This document shows, piece after piece, positions 17,281-26,609 of a DNA stretch of 64,000 nucleotides. Source of the stretch: Natronincola peptidivorans (GTDB taxonomy: Bacteria > Bacillota > Clostridia > Peptostreptococcales > Natronincolaceae); contig NZ_FOHU01000002.1 of the NCBI RefSeq assembly GCF_900111615.1, positions 328,469-392,468 on the forward strand, in the 5' to 3' direction. Both the position numbers and the translations under genes were made by a program. The first letter of the stretch is position 1. Each line of letters opens with the position of its first letter. The notes below the pieces were generated by a model that had not been told where the DNA came from, did not search any database, and saw only the letters and a program-made list of their open reading frames with translations.

Positions 17281-18411
17281 ATGCAGCAGTTTGGACAAAT
17301 CGCTATTATTGGCATGGGACTAATCGGAGGCTCTTTAGCTTTAGCATTGAAAAATGCAGGCTATAAAGGAAGAATAATAGGCTGCGATCTCTCTCCTGAG
17401 GCATTGGAGGAAGGACTGGCAATGGTAGCTATTGATGCTGCAACTCAGGATCTAAAGGAGGCTGTAATCAAGGCAGAGTTAGTTATCATAGCTACTCCTG
17501 TAGGATTCTATAGTAATATTTTTCAGGAGATAGCTGAAGCGCTCTCTAAAGATACCATTGTGACGGATGTTGGAAGTGTAAAGGGTTATGTTTCAAGGAC
17601 AGCCGCTTCCTATTTACCGGAGGATATACAGTTTGTAGGAGGACATCCTATGGCTGGCTCGGAAAAAGGCGGCATCAAAGCAGCCACACCCTTTCTCTTT
17701 CAAAATGCTTATTATTTCCTTACTGCTAAGGAGAACACAAAGCAGGATACCATTGAAAAGCTAGAAGGATTGGTAAGGTCTATTGGGGCCTTTCCTGTTG
17801 TGGTGGAATCTAATCAGCATGATAAGATTGTAGGACAAATTAGTCATATCCCACATATGATGGCCGTGATGCTGGCAAATATGCTGGAACGACGAAATAC
17901 TACAGATTATGCTCCTTTCGCAGGAGGTGGTTTCCGAGATACCACTAGAATTGCAGCAGGAAACCCTCATATGTGGAAGGATATTTTCTTTTTTAATAAG
18001 GAGGAAGTATTGGAGGGAGTAACGATATTAGAGGAAATGCTACAGGAGTTTAAGGAAATGCTGGCTGAAGAAAAAGAAGAAGAAGTATTAAGCGCACTTC
18101 AAAAAGCTAAAAGGCTTCGAGACAGTATTCCTCATGGAAAAAAGGATTATATACCGCAGGTTTACGATCTTATTTTAGATGTTGAGGATCGGCCAGGGGT
18201 TTTAGGAGAGCTTACGCAAATAATTGGCAAACATGCTATTAATATAAAAGAAATTGAAATATTACATGCAAGAGAGGGAGAGGCAGGAGCAGTAAGGATT
18301 GCTGTTGCTTCCAAGGAGGAGCAGGATAAGGCCTATGCTATTTTAAGAAATGGGAAATTCCCCTTAACCTATCGCAAAGGAGAGAGTAAAGAAGATGCTA
18401 ACAATTCATAA
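17281..18411 (+). CDS. tyrA: Prephenate dehydrogenase with ACT domain
   Basis: A 376-residue NAD-dependent enzyme of tyrosine synthesis. An N-terminal Rossmann fold (GMGLIGGSLALALK) precedes the catalytic-His motif GHPMAGSEKGG and the RDTTRIA region. Residues about 300-370 form an ACT domain (DVEDRPGVLGELTQI), the usual tyrosine feedback site in Firmicutes. ATG 17281 is preceded by GGAGAGGAAG. The gene's last 17 bases overlap aroA. No separate promoter is obvious, so it may be read from the trp transcript. Confidence 0.95.
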   Translation: MQQFGQIAIIGMGLIGGSLALALKNAGYKGRIIGCDLSPEALEEGLAMVAIDAATQDLKEAVIKAELVIIATPVGFYSNIFQEIAEALSKDTIVTDVGSVKGYVSRTAASYLPEDIQFVGGHPMAGSEKGGIKAATPFLFQNAYYFLTAKENTKQDTIEKLEGLVRSIGAFPVVVESNQHDKIVGQISHIPHMMAVMLANMLERRNTTDYAPFAGGGFRDTTRIAAGNPHMWKDIFFFNKEEVLEGVTILEEMLQEFKEMLAEEKEEEVLSALQKAKRLRDSIPHGKKDYIPQVYDLILDVEDRPGVLGELTQIIGKHAINIKEIEILHAREGEAGAVRIAVASKEEQDKAYAILRNGKFPLTYRKGESKEDANNS

Positions 18412-19672
18412 GGCTCATAGATTAGAAGGAAGAATTACTGTGCCAGGAGACAAATCCATTTCCCATAGGGCAGTGATGCTTTCCAGTATCAGTAAAGGCA
18501 CCAGCAGTATTAAAGGTTTTTTAAGGGGAGAGGATTGCCTTAGCACCATTGCATGTTTTCGCGGTTTAGGCATTAGCATTGAAGACAAAGGCGATGAGAT
18601 CATCGTCCATGGAAAAGGTCTTTATGGATTAAAGGAACCAGAGGATGTATTGGATGCAGGAAACTCTGGGACTACGATACGATTACTTTCCGGTATATTA
18701 GCTGGCCAGGAGTTTATCACCATTGTTACAGGAGATAAATCCCTAAGAAGCAGACCAATGGCAAGGATAGCAGTACCCCTAAGACAAATGGGAGCCAGTA
18801 TTGAAGGCAGAGATTATGGAAATCTAGCACCGATAGTGATAAGAGGGGGTAATTTGAAGGCAATTGATTATGATTCCCCTGTTTCTAGTGCCCAGGTGAA
18901 ATCTGCCATTCTTTTGGCAGGGCTCTATAGTGAAGGAAGTACTATTGTTAGGGAAGAAATAACTTCAAGAGATCATACAGAGAAAATGTTAAAAGCCTTA
19001 GGGGCAGATATTAATACAGAGGATGGTGTGGTAAGCATCAAAAAATCAGAGCTTGTGGCACAGGATATAGAAGTGCCGGGAGATATTTCTTCAGCAGCCT
19101 TTTTTATGGCAGCAGCGGCAGCTATGCCAGGATCACACCTTGTGCTGGAAAAGGTGGGATTAAATCCAACCAGAACAGGTATTATTGATGTATTAAAAGA
19201 AATGGGAGCAGAAATAACAATAGATAACCTCTTTATCAGTGGTGGGGAAGAAATCGGTGATATTATTGTAAAGGGAACAAAGCTCAGAGGCATAAACATC
19301 ACGAGAGATATTATACCTCGATTAATAGACGAGATACCAGTTATTGCAGTAATCGCTGCAGTAGCAGAAGGAAAAACCATCATTACAGGGGCAGAAGAAC
19401 TGAAGGTAAAGGAATCCAATCGTATTACCACCATGGTGACAGAAATGAAAAAGCTAGGCATTCAGGTGAAGGAATTACCAGATGGTATGGAGATAGAAGG
19501 CCTCAATCAGATAACAGGAGGCACCACAGAGAGCTATGGAGATCATCGAATCGCTATGGCCATGGCTATATGTGGGTTATTTGCCAACGGACCTGTAAAA
19601 ATCAACAACAGTGATTGTATTGCTGTGTCTTTTCCAGATTTTCAGGAAAAATTGAAGGCAGTTATTAAATAG
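18395..19672 (+). CDS. aroA: EPSP synthase (3-phosphoshikimate 1-carboxyvinyltransferase)
   Basis: A 425-residue enzyme transferring enolpyruvate to shikimate 3-phosphate. Motifs are GDKSISHRAVML, LDAGNSGTTIRLLSG and RVKESNR-type ELKVKESNRI near the C-terminus. The PEP-site loop reads LDAGNSGTTIRL, with Ala in the position that in class I enzymes determines glyphosate sensitivity; class cannot be fixed by eye. It starts inside tyrA. Followed by a 53-base gap to pheA. Confidence 0.96.
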   Translation: MLTIHKAHRLEGRITVPGDKSISHRAVMLSSISKGTSSIKGFLRGEDCLSTIACFRGLGISIEDKGDEIIVHGKGLYGLKEPEDVLDAGNSGTTIRLLSGILAGQEFITIVTGDKSLRSRPMARIAVPLRQMGASIEGRDYGNLAPIVIRGGNLKAIDYDSPVSSAQVKSAILLAGLYSEGSTIVREEITSRDHTEKMLKALGADINTEDGVVSIKKSELVAQDIEVPGDISSAAFFMAAAAAMPGSHLVLEKVGLNPTRTGIIDVLKEMGAEITIDNLFISGGEEIGDIIVKGTKLRGINITRDIIPRLIDEIPVIAVIAAVAEGKTIITGAEELKVKESNRITTMVTEMKKLGIQVKELPDGMEIEGLNQITGGTTESYGDHRIAMAMAICGLFANGPVKINNSDCIAVSFPDFQEKLKAVIK

Positions 19673-19725
19673 TACTTTCAGGAATAAAATAGAGGCATAT
19701 TTGTTAGAAAAGAGGGGACTTTTAG

Positions 19726-20547
19726 ATGGAATTAGGATATTTAGGACCGATGGGATCCTATAGCTATACAGCTGCAAAGTATTATGATCCAAAATCATTG
19801 CTGGTGGGAATGAAGACCTTTAGAGAGATTATTACTACAGTGGAGGAAGGCAGTATAGAGGAAGGAATTTTGCCTATAGAAAACTCTACAGAGGGAGCTG
19901 TTACTCAAGTCATGGATAACTTGATGGAGACAGAGGAATCTAAAATCCAGGGAGAAATCATCCTTCAGGTGAGACATAACCTTCTAACTGTTGCAGAAGA
20001 TGCAAGTGAGCTTAAGTATGTATTATCTCACCCTCAAGCGCTGGAGCAATGTAGGGAGTTTTTTGCCAATCAATTTCCAGAGGTAGTACTGATTCCCTGT
20101 GAAAGCTCTTCAACTGCCTGTAAAATAGCTAAAGAAAAGGGAATAGAGTATGGGGCCATAGGGAATATTTTAGCAGGAGAAAATAATGGTCTGCACACTC
20201 TATATAAGGATATACAGGATAATTTAAATAACCAAACTCGATTTGTAATCATTGGGAGAAAAAATACAGTTCCCACTGGGAAGGATAAAACCTCGATTGC
20301 CTTTTCCTTTCATGATGATTTTCCCGGCAGCTTACACAGTATTTTAAAAGAATTTGCTGAGGAAAACATTAACTTAACACGAATTGAATCCCGTCCGGCT
20401 AAAACAGAGCTGGGAAGATATATATTTTATGTTGACTTTAACGGGCATCAAGAGGATTTACAATGCAAACGGGTATTAAATAATATTGAAAAGATCACCA
20501 ATAAACTAAAGATTTTTGGGTCTTATCCTATAGGGCAGATTTACTAA
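19726..20547 (+). CDS. pheA: Prephenate dehydratase
   Basis: A 273-residue monofunctional prephenate dehydratase of phenylalanine synthesis, without a chorismate mutase domain. The catalytic domain has the NSTEGAV motif and the essential TRFVIIGRK; the C-terminal ACT domain has ESRPAKTELGRYIFYVDF, the Phe-binding ESRP motif. The start ATG 19726 follows GAGGGG. The chorismate mutase needed for its substrate is fused to shikimate kinase later in the same gene run. Confidence 0.96.
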   Translation: MELGYLGPMGSYSYTAAKYYDPKSLLVGMKTFREIITTVEEGSIEEGILPIENSTEGAVTQVMDNLMETEESKIQGEIILQVRHNLLTVAEDASELKYVLSHPQALEQCREFFANQFPEVVLIPCESSSTACKIAKEKGIEYGAIGNILAGENNGLHTLYKDIQDNLNNQTRFVIIGRKNTVPTGKDKTSIAFSFHDDFPGSLHSILKEFAEENINLTRIESRPAKTELGRYIFYVDFNGHQEDLQCKRVLNNIEKITNKLKIFGSYPIGQIY

Positions 20548-20578
20548 TCCAGTAGGGAGTATTAAAGGAGGCTAGTAT

Positions 20579-21712
20579 ATGTTTCGATTAATTACAGCAG
20601 GAGAATCCCATGGCAAAGGGCTGGTAGGGGTTTTAGAAGGATTTCCCTCTAACGTAGCAATAGATATTGAAGCCATCAATAAGGACTTGGCCAGGAGACA
20701 AAAAGGCTATGGTCGGGGAGGAAGAATGAAGATTGAAAAGGATCAGGTGGAAATCCTTTCTGGAATAAGGGGAGGAAAAACACTGGGAAGTCCTATTTCT
20801 TTCCTCATAGAGAACAAAGACTATGCAAACTGGGAAGCCTATATGAACCCAGTGGCTATTGAGGAAGGGCCCCGAAGGGTAACGGAGCCTAGACCTGGTC
20901 ATGCGGATTTAACCGGCGCCATGAAATATGGCTTTAAGGACATTCGAAATGTTTTGGAGCGAAGCAGTGCTAGAGAAACGGCTGTAAGGGTTGCCCTTGG
21001 GAGCATAGCTGCCCAGCTGATGAAGGTCTTTAACATTGAAGTAGTGAGCCATGTGACGGCTATAGGAAAAACATCTTTGGAGGAAAGGATCGAAGCTATA
21101 GAAAAGATAAAGCTGGCAGAAGCCTCAGAGGTGAGGTGCTGTGATGCTGCTAAAGAAACAGCAATGATAGAGGAAATCAAAAAAGCCAAGGAAGAGGGGG
21201 ATTCTTTAGGAGGAATCTTTGAAATTCATATCACTGGTGCCCCTGCAGGACTTGGCAGTTATGTACAATGGGATAGAAAACTAGATGCAAAGCTGACCTA
21301 CGCTTTGATGGGTATCCAAGCCATCAAAGCGGTGGAAATAGGCTATGGATTTGAAAATGCCCAGAAAAAAGGCTCCCTAGTACATGATGAGATATTTTTT
21401 CAAGAGGAGAAGGGATATTATCGAGATACCAACCATGCTGGTGGAATAGAAGGTGGGATGTCCAATGGGGAAAATATTGTCCTTCGATGTGCTATGAAGC
21501 CTATCCCTACCCTATATAAGCCTCTAAGGACGGTGGACATTGATACCAAGAAAGAGGTGCTGGCAACTGTAGAGAGAAGTGACACCTGTGCTGTGCCTGC
21601 AGCATCAGTGGTGGGAGAAATGGTGGCTATCACCGTGATTGCTCAAGAATTTTTACGAAAGTATGGGGCAGATTCTTTAGAGGAGATTACAAAACGATGG
21701 AAAGAGTGTTGA
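20579..21712 (+). CDS. aroC: Chorismate synthase
   Basis: A 377-residue FMN-dependent enzyme making chorismate from EPSP. The three family signatures are visible: GESHGKGL at the N-terminus, the central MKYGFKDIRNVLERSSARET, and the C-terminal CAVPAASVVGEMVA. AAAGGAGG lies 6-8 bases before ATG 20579. Normal length. It overlaps aroB by 16 bases. Confidence 0.97.
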   Translation: MFRLITAGESHGKGLVGVLEGFPSNVAIDIEAINKDLARRQKGYGRGGRMKIEKDQVEILSGIRGGKTLGSPISFLIENKDYANWEAYMNPVAIEEGPRRVTEPRPGHADLTGAMKYGFKDIRNVLERSSARETAVRVALGSIAAQLMKVFNIEVVSHVTAIGKTSLEERIEAIEKIKLAEASEVRCCDAAKETAMIEEIKKAKEEGDSLGGIFEIHITGAPAGLGSYVQWDRKLDAKLTYALMGIQAIKAVEIGYGFENAQKKGSLVHDEIFFQEEKGYYRDTNHAGGIEGGMSNGENIVLRCAMKPIPTLYKPLRTVDIDTKKEVLATVERSDTCAVPAASVVGEMVAITVIAQEFLRKYGADSLEEITKRWKEC

Positions 21713-22743
21713 TAGATTTAAAAGATAAAAGCTATACCATACATATCGAAGGGGGACTATTAAAATCCCTTTCAGATTATTTGGGACAGGCAGATAAATG
21801 GCTTTTGATTACAGATGACCATGTTGATCAGCTCTATGGAGCTGCTGCTGAAGATGCTCTAAAAAATAAAGAAATGTATAAGGTCAGTATACCGCCGGGT
21901 GAGGGCAGTAAAACCATGGAGACAGTGGAGAAAATATTGGCCAGTATGATAGGATTTGGTCTGACTAGAAAATCAAAGGTAATCGCCTTAGGTGGAGGTG
22001 TAGTAGGTGATATTGCAGGATTTTGTGCCTCTATTTATATGAGGGGGATTCCTTTTATACAGGTGCCCACCACCTTATTATCTCAAGTGGACAGTAGTGT
22101 TGGAGGAAAAACAGGAGTAAATTTACCGCAGGGAAAAAATATTGTAGGAAGCTTTTATCAACCAGAAGCAGTGATTATCGATACAGATACACTAAAGACC
22201 TTACCTAAAAAAGAACTGGTAAGCGGTATTGGAGAGGTCATAAAATATGGTATCATCTATGATTATAATTTTTTGCAAAACATAAAAAATAATTTCAATG
22301 AGATGATGGAGCTTCAAGGGGAAACCATGAAAAACATTATCAAAAAGTGCTGTGAAATTAAGGCAGAGGTTGTCATTCAAGATGAAAAAGAACAGGGACT
22401 GCGAAAAATACTAAACTATGGCCACACCATCGGTCATGGATTAGAAGCAGTAACCAAGTATAATAAATATACTCATGGTGAAGCGGTATTAATAGGGATG
22501 TATTATGAGGCACTTATGGCAAAAAACTTCGGATATATTGGAAAAGGATACTTTGAAGAAATAGAAGCGCTTATAAGAAAAGTAGATATTACTCTGGACA
22601 TAACAGAGTTCTCATTAGAAGCATTAGTGGAGGCTATGATGAAGGATAAAAAGAACAAGGAAGGCAAGATCTCCTTTATCCTTCCAAAGGAAAGAGGCCA
22701 GGTAAAGGAAGTATTGTTATCCAGTGATGAAGTAGTATGGTAA
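21697..22743 (+). CDS. aroB: 3-Dehydroquinate synthase
   Basis: A 348-residue NAD- and metal-dependent cyclase, the second step of the shikimate pathway. Motifs are PGEGSKTMET, GGGVVGDIAGFCASIYMRG, QVPTTLLSQVDSSVGGKTGVN and the metal-ligand NYGHTIGHGLE and THGEAV. It starts inside aroC after GAGGAGA. Four bases separate it from the next reading frame, indicating tight coupling. Confidence 0.96.
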   Translation: MERVLIDLKDKSYTIHIEGGLLKSLSDYLGQADKWLLITDDHVDQLYGAAAEDALKNKEMYKVSIPPGEGSKTMETVEKILASMIGFGLTRKSKVIALGGGVVGDIAGFCASIYMRGIPFIQVPTTLLSQVDSSVGGKTGVNLPQGKNIVGSFYQPEAVIIDTDTLKTLPKKELVSGIGEVIKYGIIYDYNFLQNIKNNFNEMMELQGETMKNIIKKCCEIKAEVVIQDEKEQGLRKILNYGHTIGHGLEAVTKYNKYTHGEAVLIGMYYEALMAKNFGYIGKGYFEEIEALIRKVDITLDITEFSLEALVEAMMKDKKNKEGKISFILPKERGQVKEVLLSSDEVVW

Positions 22744-22755
22744 AGGGTGGTGAAG

Positions 22756-23541
22756 ATGTTGAATGAATTAGAAAGGCTGCGACAAGAGATTGATAAATGC
22801 GATGAAGCTATTGTTAAAAATTTTGAAAAGAGAATGGAATTAGTGATGGAGGTTCTAGCCTATAAAAAGGAGAAGGGATTGCCAGTGTTTCATCCAGGAC
22901 GGGAGCAGCAGGTGATGGACAAGGTATTAGCAAGCTTTTCTCATACCAACCTTCCAGAAGAAATACAGCAACTCTATAAAGAAATCATGCGTATAAGTAG
23001 GAAGCTACAATCAAAAAGACTTTTCCCCTATAGTATTGCCCTCATAGGATTTATGGGAACAGGAAAGACAACTGTAGCTATGGATTTGTCTGAAAAGCTG
23101 GAAATGGAATATGTTGACGTGGATATCTTGATTCAAGAAAAAATGGAAATGACGATAGGAGAAATATTCGAAAATTATGGAGAAGGTTATTTCAGAAAAA
23201 TTGAAAAAGATACTATCAAAGAATTAAGCCAAAGAAATAATATTATTATTTCCAGTGGCGGCGGGGCGGTTCTAGATCAGGAGAACATAATAAATTTAAA
23301 GAAAAACTGCAAGGTTGTTTTATTAAAAGCTGCTGCTGAAACTATTATCAAAAGGATAAAGGGAGATAACACCAGACCTTTGGTAAAAGGAAAAATGCAT
23401 TTAGAGCATATAAAGGATCTTTTGGATCAAAGAAAGGCTGCCTATCATGAAGCAGCAGATATCATCATAGATACAGATGATAAAATCTTTGACGATATCA
23501 GCAAAGAAATCGTAAGAGAGCTGCTGCTAAAATATGAATAA
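22756..23541 (+). CDS. Fused chorismate mutase and shikimate kinase
   Basis: A 261-residue two-domain protein. Residues 1 to about 88 are an AroQ-type chorismate mutase, with active-site counterparts Arg9, Arg26, Lys37, Arg49, Glu50 and Gln85; His46 stands where the E. coli enzyme has Asp48. From about residue 92 a shikimate kinase follows, with the P-loop GFMGTGKTT, DVDILIQ, FRKIE and SSGGGAV motifs. ATG 22756 is preferred to GTG 22747 because AAAGGGTGG lies just ahead of it. It supplies both the kinase of the common pathway and the mutase needed by tyrA and pheA. Confidence 0.9.
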   Translation: MLNELERLRQEIDKCDEAIVKNFEKRMELVMEVLAYKKEKGLPVFHPGREQQVMDKVLASFSHTNLPEEIQQLYKEIMRISRKLQSKRLFPYSIALIGFMGTGKTTVAMDLSEKLEMEYVDVDILIQEKMEMTIGEIFENYGEGYFRKIEKDTIKELSQRNNIIISSGGGAVLDQENIINLKKNCKVVLLKAAAETIIKRIKGDNTRPLVKGKMHLEHIKDLLDQRKAAYHEAADIIIDTDDKIFDDISKEIVRELLLKYE

Positions 23542-23544
23542 TAG

Positions 23545-23596
23545 ATAGATGTTCGTCTTTAAATAATAGATTTAAATGAGAGCATCTATTTTTTTC
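23545..23596 (+). terminator. Terminator of aromatic supra-operon
   Basis: A long hairpin (ATAGATG at 23545-23551 with CATCTAT at 23583-23589, extended inward by TTC/GAG and TTTAAA pairings) followed by a run of T, just after the last aromatic gene. It is the first strong terminator after trpE. Confidence 0.85.
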
Positions 23597-23660
23597 TTTT
23601 TTTATGCTCTGTTAATGATAAATGTTGATATTTGAAAAAATATAGAAATGCTAGGGTGCA

Positions 23661-23734
23661 GTCATCCTGAGTGATAACGAAGGATCTTAGTTTTAGATTT
23701 AAAAGGCTAGATCCTTCACTGCCTTCAGGATGAC
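23661..23734. repeat. Palindromic repeat element (GTCATCCTGA type)
   Basis: A 74-base inverted repeat: GTCATCCTGA at 23661-23670 with TCAGGATGAC at 23725-23734, and inner GAAGGATCT at 23679-23687 with AGATCCTTC at 23709-23717. Similar sequences recur between genes in many bacterial genomes. Between it and the transporter gene (23735-23979) I see only AT-rich sequence without a convincing promoter. Confidence 0.7.
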
Positions 23735-23979
23735 AAGCCTCTAAGGCTTATACTAAAATTACAATTTAGTCTAAAATCAACAATGTAATGTAACATAACC
23801 TTTTTTTAAGAAATGAAGGTATGCATTTTTTTATAAGCAAACTTGGATATCTATAGAAATAAAGGAGTTTTTTAAAAATAAATAGAAATATATATATGTG
23901 ATCTATCATAGTTGTTTTGAAAATAAAAGTAATTTCTACCAGGATCCGATAGAATGACAAAAGGGGAAAGGTGATTAAC

Positions 23980-25416
23980 ATGACAACAGATGAAGTAAAA
24001 CAGAAGCCTATAGGGTCAAAAGACACAAAAAAGCTTGTTATATTGATAGTAGTAATGATATGTATAGCTATAGCAGCTTTTTTGCCGCCACCAGAAGGCC
24101 TAGGTGATAAAGGATTAATCATGCTGAGCATTGCAATGGGAGCGGCTATTCTTTGGATGACAGAGGCTTTAACCATAGGCGTCACAGGACTTTTCATTAT
24201 TTTTTTACAATCTATTTTTGGTATTCTTCCTTTGACCCAAGGATTGGCTTATATAGCTCATCCTGTAAATGCAGTTGTATTGGTGGGCTATTTACTGGCG
24301 GGAGCCTTGGTGAATTCTGGGATGGATAGAAGGCTTAGCTTAACCATTATATCAAAAATGGGAGAAAAAACTAGTCAGCTTATACTAGGTATCATGATTG
24401 CAACAGCCTTTTTATCTATGTGGATGTCTAACACAGCTACTACAGCTATTATGGTGCCTATCGCAACAGGAATATTGACCATGGCAGGTGCAAAGCCTCT
24501 GAAGAGCAATTTCGGGAAAGCTTTGTTTATTAGCATTGCCTTTGCTGCTAATATAGGTGGCATGGGAACCCCTACTGGCACCCCAGCGAATCCTATCGCT
24601 ATTGCATTGCTGAATAACTTGGCTGGAATACAGCTGACATTTTTAGATTGGACAGCTAGAGCCCTTCCTTTGGTTATCCTGTTAATTCCAGCAGCATGGA
24701 TGATTGTACAAAAAGTTTATCCCCTGGAAATTAAAGTGGTAGAGGGCGGATTAGACGCAGTAAAAAAACAGCTAAAGGAAATGGGACCATTACAAAGGGA
24801 AGAAAAAAGAGTTGTAGTACTGTTTATTTCTGCTGTAACCTTATGGCTAATGGATTCCTTCATCTCTTTACCTAGTGACTGGTTATATATTGTTGCAGTT
24901 CTACTCACCATTATTATTGTCACACCAAAAGTCGGCTTCATGCCTTGGCAGGAAGCACAAAAGCTCATAGGCTGGGATGTATTGTTTTTGGTAGGCGGCG
25001 GTTTATCTATGGGTGCAGGACTTAAAGCTACTGGCGCCATTGATTGGATTGCTGGGATACTTTCATCAGGTATGGGAAGCATGCCTGAGAGCATAGCCAT
25101 CGGATTAATTTCTGCAGCAACAGGATTAGGTATCACCATTTTTTGCAGCCTTTCAGGTACTGCTACCACCTTTGTCCCCGTTGCTATTGGTTTGGCCCTA
25201 AGCTTTGGTTGGGATCCTATTGCCTTTGCTGTGGCTGCTGGGCTATCTAGTTCATTTGCCTTTTTATTACCAGCCAATGCTGCACCAAATGCTGTTGCCT
25301 ATGGTTCAGGATATTTTAAGACAATAGATATGTTTAAAGCAGGAGTCGTGATGATAATTGCTTCTATCGTTATACAAGGGATACTAGCAGGTTTTCTTTT
25401 GCCTTTGATTTTTTAG
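23980..25416 (+). CDS. SLC13/DASS-family anion transporter
   Basis: A 478-residue membrane protein with about 11-12 hydrophobic segments. The paired family signatures SNTATTAIMVPIATGI and, near the C-terminus, PANAAPNAVAYGSGYF identify a sodium-coupled dicarboxylate or sulfate carrier of the DASS family; the substrate is not decided by these motifs. ATG 23980 is chosen over GTG 23971 because AAAGGTGATT lies just upstream, the same context as in the aromatic leader ORF. It stands alone between the aromatic cluster and the carbohydrate island. Confidence 0.85.
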   Translation: MTTDEVKQKPIGSKDTKKLVILIVVMICIAIAAFLPPPEGLGDKGLIMLSIAMGAAILWMTEALTIGVTGLFIIFLQSIFGILPLTQGLAYIAHPVNAVVLVGYLLAGALVNSGMDRRLSLTIISKMGEKTSQLILGIMIATAFLSMWMSNTATTAIMVPIATGILTMAGAKPLKSNFGKALFISIAFAANIGGMGTPTGTPANPIAIALLNNLAGIQLTFLDWTARALPLVILLIPAAWMIVQKVYPLEIKVVEGGLDAVKKQLKEMGPLQREEKRVVVLFISAVTLWLMDSFISLPSDWLYIVAVLLTIIIVTPKVGFMPWQEAQKLIGWDVLFLVGGGLSMGAGLKATGAIDWIAGILSSGMGSMPESIAIGLISAATGLGITIFCSLSGTATTFVPVAIGLALSFGWDPIAFAVAAGLSSSFAFLLPANAAPNAVAYGSGYFKTIDMFKAGVVMIIASIVIQGILAGFLLPLIF

Positions 25417-25469
25417 ACTCAGCGGAAGAGGAATCTAATAGTAAAAATAATGCGATTTTTATGAATTTA

Positions 25470-25498
25470 TTGACAATAATTAGAAAAAAAGATATACT
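25470..25498 (+). promoter_or_regulatory. Promoter of LacI-type regulator
   Basis: TTGACA (25470-25475) and TATACT (25493-25498) with a 17-bp spacer. A 14-bp AT-only palindrome (25514-25527) lies just downstream and could be an autoregulatory site, but AT-rich palindromes arise easily. Confidence 0.75.
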
Positions 25499-25552
25499 AT
25501 TTGTGAAATTAATTTAATATATATTAATATTAAGGATAAAAGGACCTAAAAC

Positions 25553-26593
25553 ATGAAGGAAAAAATCAATAAGACGATTAGACTAAAGGATGTGGCTGAA
25601 AGAGCGGGAGTAGGAGTAGGGACAGCGTCTAGAGTTCTTAATAATCATCCTAGTGTAAGTCAGCAAAAACGTCGAAAAGTTTTAAAAGTAATGGAGGAAA
25701 TGGGCTATCGACCCAATGCCATTGCTAGAAGCTTAAAAACCAACTATACAAAGACAATTGGTATCATTATTATGGATATAACAAATCCTTTTTATTCCAA
25801 TTTATTGAAAGGATTACAGGATTTTGCATGTAAGAATGATTACAGTATTATTCTTGCAGATCTTGCTTGGAATGCAAATAAGCTTCTTTCAACGATTAAA
25901 ACCATGCAGGACAAAAAAGTAGATGGATTTATTTATCTAGGGAGCCATGTAAAGGACAAAGAGATAAGATGGTTTACAGAGAGACAAAAACCTGTTGTTT
26001 TTATTTCCACTGCAGTATTGATTACTGACCAGAGCCTCCGAAATAAGTTTATTGACATTGGGATTAATAATGAACAAGCCAGCTACGATGCTGTAAAATA
26101 TCTTATAAATTTAGGACATAAGGATATTGCTATTATTTCAGGTATCAAGGGCGATATGAACTCAAGTGTTCCCCGTATGAAGGGATACCAACGTGCTATG
26201 AAGGAAGCTGGAGTAGCTATTAATGAAGAATGGATAGCCTACGGAAAGCATACATTTAAAAGCGGATATCAAGCTATGCTGAAGTTTATCAACAAGAAAA
26301 AAAGACCTACAGGGGTTTTTGCTATATGTGATTTGATGGCTATTGGAGCTGCTAAAGCTGCATTAGACTATGGTCTTCGTATACCAGAAGATATGACGAT
26401 AATGGGATTTGACGGGATTGATAATGCTGAATATTTTAATCCTTCTATTTCAACAATCGTACAGCCACGTTATGAAATGGGACAAAAAGGGATGGAGCTG
26501 ATGCTGAGAATGGTGGAGGGGGAAATCAATCACGGCTATGAAGTAATTTTAGATTATCGGCTTGTGGAGCGAGAATCCAGTCGGTCAATATAA
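25553..26593 (+). CDS. LacI-family transcriptional regulator
   Basis: A 346-residue repressor. Residues about 7-55 form the helix-turn-helix (LKDVAERAGVGVGTASRVLN) and the hinge helix RPNAIARSLKT; the rest is a periplasmic-binding-protein-like sugar domain with FAICDLMAIGA and the C-terminal TIVQPRYEMGQKGMELMLRM. It lies directly upstream of, and in line with, the glycogen/sucrose/GH65 genes, which it probably controls. The 20-bp palindrome after its stop codon is the obvious operator. Relationship to CcpA cannot be excluded by eye. Confidence 0.9.
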   Translation: MKEKINKTIRLKDVAERAGVGVGTASRVLNNHPSVSQQKRRKVLKVMEEMGYRPNAIARSLKTNYTKTIGIIIMDITNPFYSNLLKGLQDFACKNDYSIILADLAWNANKLLSTIKTMQDKKVDGFIYLGSHVKDKEIRWFTERQKPVVFISTAVLITDQSLRNKFIDIGINNEQASYDAVKYLINLGHKDIAIISGIKGDMNSSVPRMKGYQRAMKEAGVAINEEWIAYGKHTFKSGYQAMLKFINKKKRPTGVFAICDLMAIGAAKAALDYGLRIPEDMTIMGFDGIDNAEYFNPSISTIVQPRYEMGQKGMELMLRMVEGEINHGYEVILDYRLVERESSRSI

Positions 26594-26609
26594 TTATTTT
26601 TTTAAATAA

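Noticed and set aside
18973..19461. 162-residue open frame antisense to aroA
   Set aside because: No ribosome binding site or recognisable motif, composition follows the third-codon bias of aroA; a shadow frame.
23766..24197. 143-residue minus-strand frame across the transporter start
   Set aside because: Half lies over the transporter, the rest in AT-rich intergenic sequence; no start signals.
24717..25277. 186-residue open frame antisense to the SLC13 transporter
   Set aside because: Mirror of a hydrophobic coding region, no start context and no family resemblance.
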